Counted from the first letter of the stretch, positions 38,466 to 48,206 are shown. The stretch is 64,000 nt of DNA from Niveispirillum sp048066115 (GCF_048066115.1 NZ_JBLTYX010000011.1:142790-206789); one strand, 5' to 3'. Made by a program: numbers and translations. The notes: generated by a model not told the origin, from the letters alone.

Positions 38466-39513
38466 CCTTCTTCGGCTGCTTGAACCAGAAGGTCCAGACG
38501 GCCAGCGTGCCCAGTAAAGCCATGCCCAGGCCCGACAGGGTCATCAGCAGTTTCAGGGCCAGCCCGCCGACCTTGGCCGCGTGCAGCGGATAGACCTTGG
38601 TGAAGACCCGCTGGCCCAGGGGCATCTCCAGGGCGCTGCGCGCCTCCACCACATGGAAATCGGCGGGGTCGAACCAGACCAGGGTGCGGCCGTTGGGCAG
38701 CCATTCGGCCGGCTGCTTCAGGCGCAGGCTGATCAGGTCGCCCGGCTTGCGTGGCAGGGACAGCACGCGGAACTGGGCATCGGGGAACCGTTCCCGCGCC
38801 GCCGCCAGCATGGCATGCCAGTCGGGGTTCCCGGCCAGCTGCCCGCCCTTCACCTTGGGCGGGGCGGTGGCGGCCCGCCATTCCTTGGCGGGGCCCAGCG
38901 GGCTCAATATGAAATTGGCGACGGGCTGCAGGGTCAGCATGGCGCCGGTCAGGCAGGAGATGAACAGCAGCGGCGCCAGGACCACGCCGATATCGCGGTG
39001 ATGGCGGATGATCGCCGGGCGGGACATGCGGGCGGGCCAGAGCTTGAACTGGAAGGTCCGGCGCAGCTTCCACCACAGGATGAAGCCGGAAATGATGAAG
39101 AACAGCCCGACCAGGGAGATGATGCCGATAAAGATTTCACCGGCATCGCCGGCCAGCAAATAATGGTGCAGGTCGAACAGCCACAGTTCCGGCCGTGCCC
39201 AGATGCCGTCCCAGGTGGCGACGATATTCCCCGCCTGATCGGCATAGGCACCGGCCCCGCCAGGGCTGCGCAGCCGGTGCAAACCGAAAGCCTCGCTGGC
39301 GAAGACGATGCTGTCCGGGCGGTCGGGGGTGGCGAAGAGCCGGGCCACCGCATCGGCCACCGGGCCGGCATCAACGACCAGCGCATCGCCGGCGCCGGGT
39401 GCCATCACCCAGCTGTCCTTGTAGACCAGCAGAGTGCCGGACAGGCCCAGCAGCGCCAGGACCAGCCCGACAATGCCACCCGCCCAGCGATGCAGAAGGT
39501 CCAGCGTCCTCAT
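38449..39513 (-). CDS. PepSY-associated membrane protein
   Basis: A 354-aa PepSY-TM protein. The first helix HRWAGGIVGLVLALLGLSGTLLVYKD is typical, central helices include IFIGIISLVGLFFIISGFILW, and a last helix lies near the C-terminus. Such proteins often accompany siderophore receptors and have been linked to ferric-siderophore reduction. The start codon overlaps the TonB receptor stop (TGATG), so the two are translationally coupled. A role in iron uptake is supported by the Fur-like box before the receptor. Confidence 0.88.
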   Translation of the reverse strand: MRTLDLLHRWAGGIVGLVLALLGLSGTLLVYKDSWVMAPGAGDALVVDAGPVADAVARLFATPDRPDSIVFASEAFGLHRLRSPGGAGAYADQAGNIVATWDGIWARPELWLFDLHHYLLAGDAGEIFIGIISLVGLFFIISGFILWWKLRRTFQFKLWPARMSRPAIIRHHRDIGVVLAPLLFISCLTGAMLTLQPVANFILSPLGPAKEWRAATAPPKVKGGQLAGNPDWHAMLAAARERFPDAQFRVLSLPRKPGDLISLRLKQPAEWLPNGRTLVWFDPADFHVVEARSALEMPLGQRVFTKVYPLHAAKVGGLALKLLMTLSGLGMALLGTLAVWTFWFKQPKKVRVPA

Positions 39514-41642
39514 CAGAAGCTGTAATCCCAGCCGATGGTGAGCGCCCGGCCGCGACCGGCATAGAAGCGCTGGCTGTCGGTCAGGCGCTGGGTCTGGCTG
39601 TTATAGTCGATGAACTGCTTGTCCAGCAGGTTCTGGATCGACAGGGTGACGCCGCCCACCGGCAGTTCATAGCGGATGGAGCTGTCGACGATGGTATAGC
39701 CGCCGAAATCGGCGAAGGTGGTGCCGCTGCCGACATCGCCCGACAGGTAGAACTGCGCCTGCAGGCGGGCGGTGATCTTGCCCTCCGCATAGGCGGCGGC
39801 CAGGTTCACGCGGTCGGGGGAGATGTTGGCGCCATCCAGCTTGCCATCGACCTTGCCGTCGCCATTGCTGTCATTGCGGCCCTCCAGATGGGCATAGCCG
39901 CCGGACAGGGTCAGGCCGGGCAGCGGCGTCTCGTAGGACAGGTTCAGTTCCAGCCCCTCGATCTCGATACGCTGGCGCTGCGCCTCATAGACGCCGTTGG
40001 TCAGGACCAGCAGCTGGCCCTTGGTGGAGGTGGACCAGAAATAGGTGGCGCTGCCCTTGAACGGGCCATGGTCGCCCTCCAGCCCGATCTCCTTGTTGTT
40101 GGAGATGATGGGGCTGATATCCAGGAAACTGTCTATATCCTGGCCGGCGCGGGTGATGGCGCGGGTGATGCGGCCCACATCGGGGACCGTGTAGCCCTCC
40201 GCGTAGGAGGCATAGGCGCGCAGGCCGTCGATGGGCTCCACGATGACGCCGCCATTCCACAGCATGTCGCTGAAGGTCGGGCTGCCGCCGGACACGAAAC
40301 GCGAGCCGTAGGAGGCCAGCGTGGTGTAGTCATCGATGCGGATGCGGGCATTTTCCGAGCGCACGCCGCCGGCCAGGCGCAGCTTCTCATCCAGCAGCGC
40401 CAGATTGACCTGGGCGAAGGGGGCGAGGCTGCGGAAATCGGTGGGCGGCACCCAGGCGCGGCCCGTGGCGATCAGGCGCTGTTCGGTCTTGTCCCAGATG
40501 GCGTCGAAGCCGACGGTGCCCGTCAGATCCTCGAACCCCGGCATGGCGCGCTCATAGGCGATCTTGCCGCCCAGCTTGCGCGACCGGTTCTGCGACTGGT
40601 CGAACAGGGTGCCGATCGGGGCGATGCGCACATCCTGGAAGGTGGCGATGGGCGTGGGCTCCCCGCCATAGGTGTCGCGCGAGCGGTTGAAGAACAGCTG
40701 GCTGGTCAGGGTGCCGCCCACCAGATCATCGTCGGTCAGCGACAGGGCGGCACTTTCGGTGCGGTTGGCGGCCGGCACGCCCGGCGGGTCACCCTTGACC
40801 GCCGAGCCGGGCAGGCCGGTGGCGCGGCTGCCGGGAATGGCGACATAGTCGCCGTCGCTCTTCAGCTCGAACCGGCTGGTGATCAGGTCCAGGCGCGCGC
40901 CTTCCCACACCGCGTAGCCGAAGCGGGCGAAGAAATTGGTGCTCCGGCTGTCCTGGGTCTCCCCCTGGGTGCTGTCCATGCCGATGCGGCGGTCGTCGGC
41001 ATCGTAGAAGGCGCCGCGCGTCTCGTACGCAGCACCGACGGTGGCATCGAACCGGCCCTCGCGATGGCTGAGCAGGGCGGCGGCCTTGGCCCCGAAACTG
41101 TCGCCCTCGAACCCGTCATTGGCCGTACCCTGGACCAGGACGCGGCCGCTATTGCCGTCGGCCTTGGGGGCGCCCACCGTCACCTGGTTGACGATGCCGC
41201 CGGTGCCGCCGATGCCCTGCAAGGCGTTGGAGCCAAAGATCACCTCCACCCGGTCCACGAAGAACGGGTCGATGGTGAAGCCGTCGCGCGCACCATCGCG
41301 CAGCGGTGTGGATTGCGGGATGCCGTTGATGGCGTAGAGCGGGGAACGGCCGCGCAGCGTCTCGCCCGCGCCCGACAGCTTCTGGCGTGTGGGGGAGAAG
41401 CTGGGGATCAGGGTGGAGACGGCATCCACCACCGAGCCACCGATGGCCGCCTGCTGCGCCAGGTCGGCGCTGCCGATCACGTCCACGGTCAGCGGCAGGG
41501 CGCTGGCCGGCAGCTTGGTGCGGGCGGCGGTGACCACCACCTCCTCGATCGCGCCATCGGTGGCGGCGGCCTGCTGCTGGGCGGCAGCGGGCATGGCGAT
41601 CAGGCTGACGCCCGTCATCAGCAACGAACAGGACTTGCGCAT
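39513..41642 (-). CDS. TonB-dependent siderophore-type receptor
   Basis: A 709-aa receptor with signal peptide (SLIAMPAAAQ), TonB box-like IEEVVVTAAR, plug domain (LRGRSPLYAINGIPQST; VEVIFGSNALQGIGG) and a barrel ending IGWDYSF. A Fur-like operator lies about 50 bp upstream and a PepSY-TM gene is coupled downstream. Together these make ferric-siderophore uptake the best reading. The particular siderophore cannot be named. Confidence 0.92.
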   Translation of the reverse strand: MRKSCSLLMTGVSLIAMPAAAQQQAAATDGAIEEVVVTAARTKLPASALPLTVDVIGSADLAQQAAIGGSVVDAVSTLIPSFSPTRQKLSGAGETLRGRSPLYAINGIPQSTPLRDGARDGFTIDPFFVDRVEVIFGSNALQGIGGTGGIVNQVTVGAPKADGNSGRVLVQGTANDGFEGDSFGAKAAALLSHREGRFDATVGAAYETRGAFYDADDRRIGMDSTQGETQDSRSTNFFARFGYAVWEGARLDLITSRFELKSDGDYVAIPGSRATGLPGSAVKGDPPGVPAANRTESAALSLTDDDLVGGTLTSQLFFNRSRDTYGGEPTPIATFQDVRIAPIGTLFDQSQNRSRKLGGKIAYERAMPGFEDLTGTVGFDAIWDKTEQRLIATGRAWVPPTDFRSLAPFAQVNLALLDEKLRLAGGVRSENARIRIDDYTTLASYGSRFVSGGSPTFSDMLWNGGVIVEPIDGLRAYASYAEGYTVPDVGRITRAITRAGQDIDSFLDISPIISNNKEIGLEGDHGPFKGSATYFWSTSTKGQLLVLTNGVYEAQRQRIEIEGLELNLSYETPLPGLTLSGGYAHLEGRNDSNGDGKVDGKLDGANISPDRVNLAAAYAEGKITARLQAQFYLSGDVGSGTTFADFGGYTIVDSSIRYELPVGGVTLSIQNLLDKQFIDYNSQTQRLTDSQRFYAGRGRALTIGWDYSF

Positions 41643-41693
41643 CTCAATTCCCCACTTGGAAGTGCCGGGAAACTAGGGCCGTAAACATACAAA

Positions 41694-41708
41694 TGCAAAT
41701 CATTATCA
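41694..41708 (-). promoter_or_regulatory. Fur-like operator
   Basis: The minus strand reads TGATAATGATTTGCA, 12 of 14 matches to the 7-1-7 Fur box. It is about 50 bp upstream of the siderophore receptor start, the right place for iron repression. The remainder of the gap to 42017 is AT-rich (direct repeats of ATTGCAA near 41777-41792) and likely contains promoters for both receptor genes. Confidence 0.6.
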
Positions 41709-42017
41709 GATGCGAAGCATGCGGCCCAGCGGTGCATTTCCTGATATCGAGGCCTGTGTGAGTCATGAATATTATTGCAACATTGCAAACAAATATAAAC
41801 TGCAAGTTCTTAAGTAAATAATCTCGTTGTGTAAATCTTCATGGTTCAAATGCCACAGATAATCACAATGCGTGTTCTTTGTTACAATTCGCTATTGCGA
41901 AGAAAGTGGCCTCTATACGAGTGTTTCTTCGGTGCCGGTTGGCACGTCAACTGAGCTTGCGCCCGGAACCTCAGCGAATTGAGGCGCGGCCTGTCGGAAC
42001 AAGGGAACACAGCAACC

Positions 42018-45000
42018 ATGACACTTTCTGAAAACGCGCGCCGTTCGGCCCGCTCCCGCCTGCTGCTGGGTGCGGCCCTGGCCGCCGTGATGGCGCCGAT
42101 GGGCCCGGCCCTGGCGCAGGACACGGTGGAAGAGATCGTCGTGACCGGTTCGCGCATCGCGCGCCCGAACGACACGTCCACCAGCCCGGTCTATTCCGTG
42201 GGGGCCGCCGAGATCGACGCGTTGCAGCAGCCGGAAGTGGAGAAGATCTTCCGCATGCTGCCCGTCACCGTGCCCGGCGATGGCCAGAACACCAATAACG
42301 GCACGGCTGGTGCCTCCACCGTCGATCTGCGCGGCCTGGGTGCGCAGCGCAATCTGGTGATGATGGATGGCAAGCGCATCACCCCGTACAATTTCAACGG
42401 CCTGGTCGACGTTTCCACCATCCCGACGGCGCTGATCCAGCGCGTGGACATCGTCACCGGCGGCGCGTCGGCCGTGTATGGTTCCGATGCCATGTCCGGC
42501 GCCATCAACTTCATCATGAAGGATGATTTCGAGGGCGTGGACGCCAATTACGATCACACGGTGACGGGGGAGGGTGACGGCACCATCCATTCCGCCGATG
42601 TGACGGTGGGTTCCAACCTGGCCGACGGCCGCGGCAATGTCGTGCTGGGCATCAATTATTCCAAGCGTGCGGCCGTGAAGCTGGGCGCGCGTCCGCTGGG
42701 CCGTTTGGGCATCGAGACGGCGACGGGTGCCGGCCTGGCCGATTTCCAGGCCGGCAACGAGGCGGCCCCGGCCCCGGCGGGCTGCGGCGGTCCCAATTCC
42801 GTGGCGGCCGGCGGTTCCACCACCACGGTGCCGACGCGCCTGGCCATCGCCGGCGGCCCCGGCCTGGGCCAGTTCCGCGAGGATGGCACGTTGGGCACCA
42901 ACTGCTCCGTCTTCAACTTCAACCCGTACAATTACTATCAGACGCCGCTGGAGCGGTTCGGCGGCTTCGCGTCCGGCCATTACGAGGTCAACGAGCATGT
43001 CGAGGCCTATGGCCGCTTCGCCTATTCCAGCACCAAGAACACCTCGCAGGTCGCCCCGTCGGGCATCTTCGGCAACACCTTCTTCGTGCCGCTGGCCAAC
43101 CCGTTCCTGTCCACCCAGGCCCGCAATGCCATCCTGACGGCGGCCAATGCCGGCCGCGTGGCCGGCACGGTCAGCACGACCGGCACCCTGCCCAACTGGC
43201 GCGACATCAACGGCAATGGCGTGGTCGATCAGGCCGACGATCTGCTGCTGTCCGTCCGTCGCCGGACGGAGGAGCTGGGGGCCCGCTCCACGAGCTATGA
43301 CAACAGCTCCTTCCAGTTCCTGACCGGCTTGCGCGGCGAGATCCTGGATGGCTGGTCCTACGACCTGTCGGTCCAGCATGGCGAGTCGCACCGCACCAAC
43401 GTTTCCGCCGGCTATACGAATGTCAGCAACGTGGCCAACGCGCTGAATGCGGTCAGCACCACCGCCTGCCGCGGCGGCCAGCCGGGCTGCGTGCCGCTGA
43501 ACGTGTTCGGCGGCTATGGCACCATCACCCCGGCAATGGCCGCCTATGCGTCGGCCACGGCCATCGACAAGCAGGATTACAGCCAGACCATCGTCAGCGG
43601 TTCCGTTTCCGGCCCCATCGAGGGGCTGAAGAGCCCGTTCGCCAATGACAGCGTCGCTGTCAGCTTCGGTGCCGAATACCGCAAGGAGAAGGGCAGCCGT
43701 ACGCCCGACGAATGCTGGAAGCTGGCACCCACCAGCTGCCTGGGTGGTGCCGGCGGCAATTTCCAGCCGATTTCCGGCGGGTTCGACGTGAAGGAATTCT
43801 TCGGCGAGGCGCTGATCCCGCTGGTTTCCGACCAGCCGGCCTTCGAGTCCCTGGACCTGGAAGCCGCCTACCGTTATTCCGACTATGACCCCAGCGGCGT
43901 CAACAAGACCTGGAAGCTGGGCCTGAACTGGACCCCGGTGGACAGCATCCGCCTGCGCGGTTCGCAGCAGCGCGCGGCCCGTGCGCCGAACGTGGGCGAA
44001 CTGGCCTCCCCGCATATCGCGGCCTTGCAGAATGCCAACCTGGACCCCTGCTCCATCGGCAATGCGGCGGCACTGGCGGGCAATGCCACGCTGCGCGCCC
44101 GCTGCGCATCGACCGGCATGAGTGCAGCCCAGATCGGCACGGTGGAAGATCTGGTGGCCGGTCAGGTCAACGTGACCGCCGGTACCGATCTCGCCAACCT
44201 GCCGACCCCGGAACGGGCCGACACCACCACCCTGGGCTTCGTGCTGACGCCGGACCTGGGTGCGGTGAAGAACACCTTCATCTCGCTGGACTATTACAAT
44301 ATCAAGATCAAGAACGTGATCGGCACCTTCGCCCCGCAGGAGATCCTGGATGGTTGCTATGTGCTGGGTGATGCCAGCCAGTGCGCCAAGGTCGTCCGTG
44401 TCGGCGGCACCCTGACCCTGCCGGGTTCGGGCCTGACGGCGCTGACCACCAACCTGAACTATCTGCGGGCCGAGGGTCTGGAACTGGGCGTCAATTTCAA
44501 TGTCGACCTGGAGGAACTGGGTGCGTCGGAGGATTGGGGCACGCTGGCCTTCCAGCTGAACGCCAATCGCTATCTGACCCAGGAATCGCGTTCCGACGGC
44601 ATCCTGCCGGTGCTGGAATGCCTGGGCAAGTTCGGCACCAGCTGCCCCGGTGCGGCCGGCGTCGGCGGCGTGGGCAGCCCGCTGCCCAAGGTCCGCTGGG
44701 TGCAGCGCCTGAGCTGGAGCGTCGGCGACCTGACCCTGGGCTATACCTGGCGTCACCTGGGCGGGGTGGAGATCGAGGAGGCGCAGAAGCCCACGACCTT
44801 CGACCAGTTCGAGAAGATCAAGGCCTACAACTACTTCGACCTCCAGGCCGCCTATCAGGTCTTCGAAGAGGTGCGCATCAGCGCCGGCGTGACCAACGTC
44901 TTCGAGAAGGACCCGCCCATCGTCGGCAACGAAGCCGGTGCGACGTCTGCCAATTCCGGCAACACCTATCCCAGCATGTATGACCCGCTGGGCCGGGTGT

Positions 45001-45029
45001 TCTCGATCGGTGTGAATGTCCGCTTCTGA
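42018..45029 (+). CDS. large TonB-dependent outer-membrane receptor
   Basis: A 1003-aa receptor from ATG 42018 (39 bp of upstream frame ignored). Signal peptide ends PALAQ; then TonB box-like EEIVVTGSRI, plug (VDLRGLGAQRNLVMMDGKR; VDIVTGGASAVYGSDAMSGAINF) and barrel ending GVNVRF. The plug matches the large-substrate group of receptors frequent in sphingomonads and caulobacters, whose ligands include oligosaccharides and peptides. A strong terminator follows at 45185, and the next gene encodes a membrane regulator. Confidence 0.93.
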   Translation: MTLSENARRSARSRLLLGAALAAVMAPMGPALAQDTVEEIVVTGSRIARPNDTSTSPVYSVGAAEIDALQQPEVEKIFRMLPVTVPGDGQNTNNGTAGASTVDLRGLGAQRNLVMMDGKRITPYNFNGLVDVSTIPTALIQRVDIVTGGASAVYGSDAMSGAINFIMKDDFEGVDANYDHTVTGEGDGTIHSADVTVGSNLADGRGNVVLGINYSKRAAVKLGARPLGRLGIETATGAGLADFQAGNEAAPAPAGCGGPNSVAAGGSTTTVPTRLAIAGGPGLGQFREDGTLGTNCSVFNFNPYNYYQTPLERFGGFASGHYEVNEHVEAYGRFAYSSTKNTSQVAPSGIFGNTFFVPLANPFLSTQARNAILTAANAGRVAGTVSTTGTLPNWRDINGNGVVDQADDLLLSVRRRTEELGARSTSYDNSSFQFLTGLRGEILDGWSYDLSVQHGESHRTNVSAGYTNVSNVANALNAVSTTACRGGQPGCVPLNVFGGYGTITPAMAAYASATAIDKQDYSQTIVSGSVSGPIEGLKSPFANDSVAVSFGAEYRKEKGSRTPDECWKLAPTSCLGGAGGNFQPISGGFDVKEFFGEALIPLVSDQPAFESLDLEAAYRYSDYDPSGVNKTWKLGLNWTPVDSIRLRGSQQRAARAPNVGELASPHIAALQNANLDPCSIGNAAALAGNATLRARCASTGMSAAQIGTVEDLVAGQVNVTAGTDLANLPTPERADTTTLGFVLTPDLGAVKNTFISLDYYNIKIKNVIGTFAPQEILDGCYVLGDASQCAKVVRVGGTLTLPGSGLTALTTNLNYLRAEGLELGVNFNVDLEELGASEDWGTLAFQLNANRYLTQESRSDGILPVLECLGKFGTSCPGAAGVGGVGSPLPKVRWVQRLSWSVGDLTLGYTWRHLGGVEIEEAQKPTTFDQFEKIKAYNYFDLQAAYQVFEEVRISAGVTNVFEKDPPIVGNEAGATSANSGNTYPSMYDPLGRVFSIGVNVRF

Positions 45030-45038
45030 TTTATGTTC

Positions 45039-45148
45039 CCTCAGACGCCGGGCGGGCGCATCCGCGCCCTTGGCTTACGCGCCACGTGGCGCGCGGCGGC
45101 GGTCGCCGCCGTACCTTCGGTCGGAATTTCCGACCGAAGGTATTGAGG
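45039..45148 (+). repeat. multi-hairpin repeat family D, copy 2 (D2)
   Basis: Same order as D1: CCTCAGACGCCGGG, hairpin 1 (GGGCGC-ATCC-GCGCCC), TTGGCT, hairpin 2 GCGCCACGTGGCGC, hairpin 3 identical to D1, and hairpin 4 at 45112-45142 (15-bp stem starting TACCTTCGG). TGAGG at the end can pair with the opening CCTCA. It begins 9 bp after the receptor stop codon. Confidence 0.85.
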
Positions 45149-45184
45149 GTATTGTTCCAGTATCGGAATGATGATTTTACCGGG

Positions 45185-45233
45185 TCCGTGGCCCGGCCGG
45201 TCCCATGCGGGGCTGGCCGGGCCACGGATTTTT
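45185..45233 (+). terminator. Rho-independent terminator
   Basis: A 14-bp stem TCCGTGGCCCGGCC / GGCCGGGCCACGGA with a 16-base loop is followed by TTTTT. It terminates transcription of the large TonB receptor gene. Confidence 0.85.
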
Positions 45234-45349
45234 CGGTTAGGATGATGCGTGAAGGCCGATGGGGCGGCTAAACGGTTGATCGTGGCGACGGTCCTTGGGG
45301 TACCAGGGCCGGCGGGCGGTGCTGTCTTGGCCTAAGCGTGGGAAGCGGA

Positions 45350-47515
45350 ATGAACCATTTGGCCTCCGGGTTCGATATCAATCCCGACCAGGAACTGGTC
45401 GTGGGTGATGTCACCGTCTGCCCTTCATTGAATCGCATCGCCATTGGTGACCACCAGCGCCGGGTCGAGCCGCGCATCATGCAGGTGCTGGTGCTGTTGG
45501 TCCGTCATCAGGGCCAGTCCGTTTCCCGCGACACGCTGCTGCACCATTGCTGGGGCGGCGTGTTCGTGGCCGAGGACAGTTTGAACCGCTGCATCTTCCA
45601 GCTGCGCCGCGCGCTGCGCGATGTGGGCAGCACAAGGCTGCGCGTGGAGACGATCCCCAAGTTCGGCTATGCGCTGTTCGTGGATGATGTGGCGGCCGGG
45701 GAGGGGGCCGGGTCGGCGACGCCGCCGGCCGGCGAGGTGCTGCATGGGGTTCCCGCCACCGTTCCGACGCCGGCACCGGCGGTCCTCAGCCCGCTGCGCC
45801 TGCGTGCGCTGATGGCGGTGTCCATGCTGGCGCTGCTTGTGCTTCTGGTCGGCGGGGCCTATTGGTGGGGGTCGCGGCCGGGCCAGGTGTCGGCCGTGCC
45901 GGTGTTCGACGTGCTGCCCCTGACCCTGGAACCGGGCATGGACCTGTTCCCGGCCCTGTCGCCGGATGGGGAGATGGCGGCCTATGCCGCCCGCAATTCC
46001 TTCGATGATTTCGACATCATCCTGCGCGGCACGGGGCCCAACGGCCGGTCGGTGTCGCTGACCAACACCGATGAGCATGACCGGGCCCCAATCTGGTCGC
46101 CCAAGGGCGATCAGATCGCCTTCCTGCGCAGCGACCGCGACTGGAACTGCGACATCTATGTGATCTCCGTGCCCGTGGGCAAGGAACGCCGGGTGGGCGA
46201 TTGCCTGGGCGACCAGCTGCCCGGCCTGGCCTGGCGGCCCGACGGGCAGGCACTGATCTTCACGGCCATACCCGACCCCACCGTGAAGATGTCGCGCCTG
46301 ATGGTGATGCCGTTGGACGGGTCGGCGCCGACGCCGCTGCCGGTGCCGCCGGGCGGCAATGCCGATGACTGGATGCCCGCCTATTCACCCGACGGCACCC
46401 GGCTGGCCTTCGCCCGCGCCTGGCCGGAGGGGCGGCTGTCCATCATGGTGATGGATGTGCGCACGGGCCGGGAGCTGTACCAGCTGCCGCTGGACAGCAG
46501 TTCGGTCAATTTCGACTGGTCGGTCGACGGGCGCGGCCTGTACCTGACCAATGCCAGCCGGCAGCGCCGGGGCCTGTGGTTCGTCGATCTGGCCAGGGGC
46601 CGCTGGCAGCAGGTGATGCCCGGCATCGGCCAGATGGGCCGCCTGTCGGTGGCCCGCCAGCGTGGCAACATGGCCATGGAAATCTATCGCGGCCATGCCG
46701 ACGTGATTGAAATCATGGCCGATACCCAGCGGCGCACGTTGCAGGGCTCCGGCGCCAACGAATATGACCCGCTTCTGTCGCCCGATGGCGATGGCATGGC
46801 CTTCGTCAGCGACCGCACGGGCGAGCCGCAGATCTGGCTGGCGGAGAAGGACCGGCCGCCCCGGCCGCTGACCAACCTGCCGGGCGCCAACATGAACTCG
46901 CTGCGCTGGTCCCCCGATGGCCGCGGCCTGCTGTTCGTGGCGGAGGTGGGGATGGTCAGCGACCTTTACCGCGTCACCATCGCCGACGAGACGACGACGC
47001 GGCTGACCCATGACGGCCGCTACAAGGGTGCCCCCGTCTGGATGCCCGATGGCAGCATCCGCATGGCCATCCGCGGCGACGCCAGCTGGGCCATCTGGGC
47101 CATCGATCCCGTTAGCGGGAAGGCACCGGTGCAGGTGGAGGAGGGGCGCGATTTCATCGACATCTCCGCCGACCGTACCATGCTGCTGGTCGGTAATACC
47201 GGCGCCAGCCAGGTGGCCTGGACCACCCTGGACGGCAAGGGCGGGGGCGGGACCATCGAACTGCCGGCCACGCTGCGCCAGCGCAACATCGTGATCTGCC
47301 CGGACATGATCTATGCCGCGCGCATGAACCTGCCCTCGGCGGAGGTGGTGGCGGTGGACCGGCGCACGGGCGTGGAGCGCCGCCTGGGCCTGCTGGCCCG
47401 CACCAACATGCGCGCGCAGATATCGGTGGATTGCGGCAGCGGCTCCGTCTTCATGACCGAGCTGGTGGGACAGGAATCCGACCTGGTGCTGCTGAACCCC
47501 ACCAATCCGGACTGA
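45350..47515 (+). CDS. CadC-like membrane regulator with TolB/PD40 beta-propeller
   Basis: A 721-aa one-component regulator. Residues ~10-110 are an OmpR/CadC-type winged helix (RIMQVLVLLVRHQGQSVSRDTLL; LNRCIFQLRRALRD). One membrane helix follows (LMAVSMLALLVLLVGGAYWW, ~155-175). The periplasmic part is a TolB-like propeller with repeated PAYSPDGTRLAF / LSPDGDGMAFVSDRTGEPQIW motifs. I chose ATG 45350; the longer frame starts at a GTG. It lies after the large TonB receptor gene and may control it, but the target is not shown. Confidence 0.85.
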   Translation: MNHLASGFDINPDQELVVGDVTVCPSLNRIAIGDHQRRVEPRIMQVLVLLVRHQGQSVSRDTLLHHCWGGVFVAEDSLNRCIFQLRRALRDVGSTRLRVETIPKFGYALFVDDVAAGEGAGSATPPAGEVLHGVPATVPTPAPAVLSPLRLRALMAVSMLALLVLLVGGAYWWGSRPGQVSAVPVFDVLPLTLEPGMDLFPALSPDGEMAAYAARNSFDDFDIILRGTGPNGRSVSLTNTDEHDRAPIWSPKGDQIAFLRSDRDWNCDIYVISVPVGKERRVGDCLGDQLPGLAWRPDGQALIFTAIPDPTVKMSRLMVMPLDGSAPTPLPVPPGGNADDWMPAYSPDGTRLAFARAWPEGRLSIMVMDVRTGRELYQLPLDSSSVNFDWSVDGRGLYLTNASRQRRGLWFVDLARGRWQQVMPGIGQMGRLSVARQRGNMAMEIYRGHADVIEIMADTQRRTLQGSGANEYDPLLSPDGDGMAFVSDRTGEPQIWLAEKDRPPRPLTNLPGANMNSLRWSPDGRGLLFVAEVGMVSDLYRVTIADETTTRLTHDGRYKGAPVWMPDGSIRMAIRGDASWAIWAIDPVSGKAPVQVEEGRDFIDISADRTMLLVGNTGASQVAWTTLDGKGGGGTIELPATLRQRNIVICPDMIYAARMNLPSAEVVAVDRRTGVERRLGLLARTNMRAQISVDCGSGSVFMTELVGQESDLVLLNPTNPD

Positions 47516-47655
47516 GGGTTCGGCAGCCCCGATCAACCCCGGATGGCAGGCTCATGAAAGGGTGATGGCGGCTCCATCATCTTTCCATCAGGTCGCGGAA
47601 ACCCGCCGCGACAAATCCATCATGTCATTTTATATCAATAACTTATACAAATTCT

Positions 47656-47677
47656 CGGTGATCGCAACCGATCACCG
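47656..47677. other. perfect hairpin CGGTGATCG-CAAC-CGATCACCG
   Basis: A 9-bp perfect stem immediately before repeat D3. It may be a terminator for the regulator gene (no T-run) or an extra arm of D3; copies D1 and D2 lack it. The rest of the 439-bp gap 47516-47954 contains D3 and AT-rich DNA with repeated ATCATC tracts. Confidence 0.5.
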
Positions 47678-47678
47678 A

Positions 47679-47790
47679 CCTCAGTCGCCGGCGCTGCCAT
47701 CCGGCAGCTTGGCTACGCCGCACGTGCGGCGCGGCGGCAGTCGCCGCCGTACCAGTTCCCGATGAGTCCATCTCATCGGGAACTGGTATT
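47679..47790 (+). repeat. multi-hairpin repeat family D, copy 3 (D3)
   Basis: CCTCAGTCGCCGGCG, hairpin 1 (CTGCC-ATCC-GGCAG), CTTGGCT, hairpin 2 CGCCGCACGTGCGGCG, hairpin 3 (CGGCGGCAGTCGCCGCCG, one change from D1) and hairpin 4 at 47750-47788 with a perfect 17-bp stem starting TACCAGTTCCC. Hairpin 4 shares almost no sequence with those of D1 and D2. Confidence 0.85.
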
Positions 47791-47954
47791 ATGGGGTGAT
47801 CATCTTCCCGTTCGCAGATGATCGTATTTCAATCATGCAATGATCAGCTTTCCATCATGGTCAGATCGATGCAGCCCGGCAATTTTTGTTCCGACCTCAC
47901 GACACACCGTTGCATCCCCGCTTCCAGCCGGGACGCATGATTACGGGGGAAGAG

Positions 47955-48206
47955 ATGAAGGACGGAAAACTCCGCCTCAAGGCATGCATCAATATCGAGT
48001 TCCAGACCGAGAATTTCGTGGAGGCCGGTGAGCACCAGAAGCAGCTGATGGTGCTGCTGGACGAGGTGCGGCGGCTGTACCCGGAAAGCACGCTGGACAT
48101 GCGCGAACTGCGCAACCGCGGCGTGGCGCCCGGCATGGGCGGCAGCACACCGCGCCCGCCGGTGACCCGCACGGGCCGCCTTCGCCCCTATGCCAGTGTA
48201 GCCTGA
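47955..48206 (+). CDS. small protein of unknown function
   Basis: An 83-aa product started at ATG 47955, which has GGGGGAAG five bases upstream; the open frame reaches back to 47886. The N-terminal half (LKACINIEFQTENFVEAGEHQKQLMVLLDEVRRLYP) looks like a beta-strand plus amphipathic helix. The C-terminus is rich in Pro, Arg and Gly and probably disordered. No family recognised. A MarR-like gene follows 15 bp later on the same strand, so the two probably form an operon. Confidence 0.6.
   Translation: MKDGKLRLKACINIEFQTENFVEAGEHQKQLMVLLDEVRRLYPESTLDMRELRNRGVAPGMGGSTPRPPVTRTGRLRPYASVA

Noticed and set aside
41913..44756. 947-codon open frame antisense to the large TonB receptor
   Set aside because: Same reason; composition is low-complexity and the sense gene is clear.
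45112..45142. Hairpin 4 of repeat D2 as the terminator of the TonB receptor gene
   Set aside because: No T-run follows, it belongs to a repeated element, and a proper terminator lies at 45185-45233.
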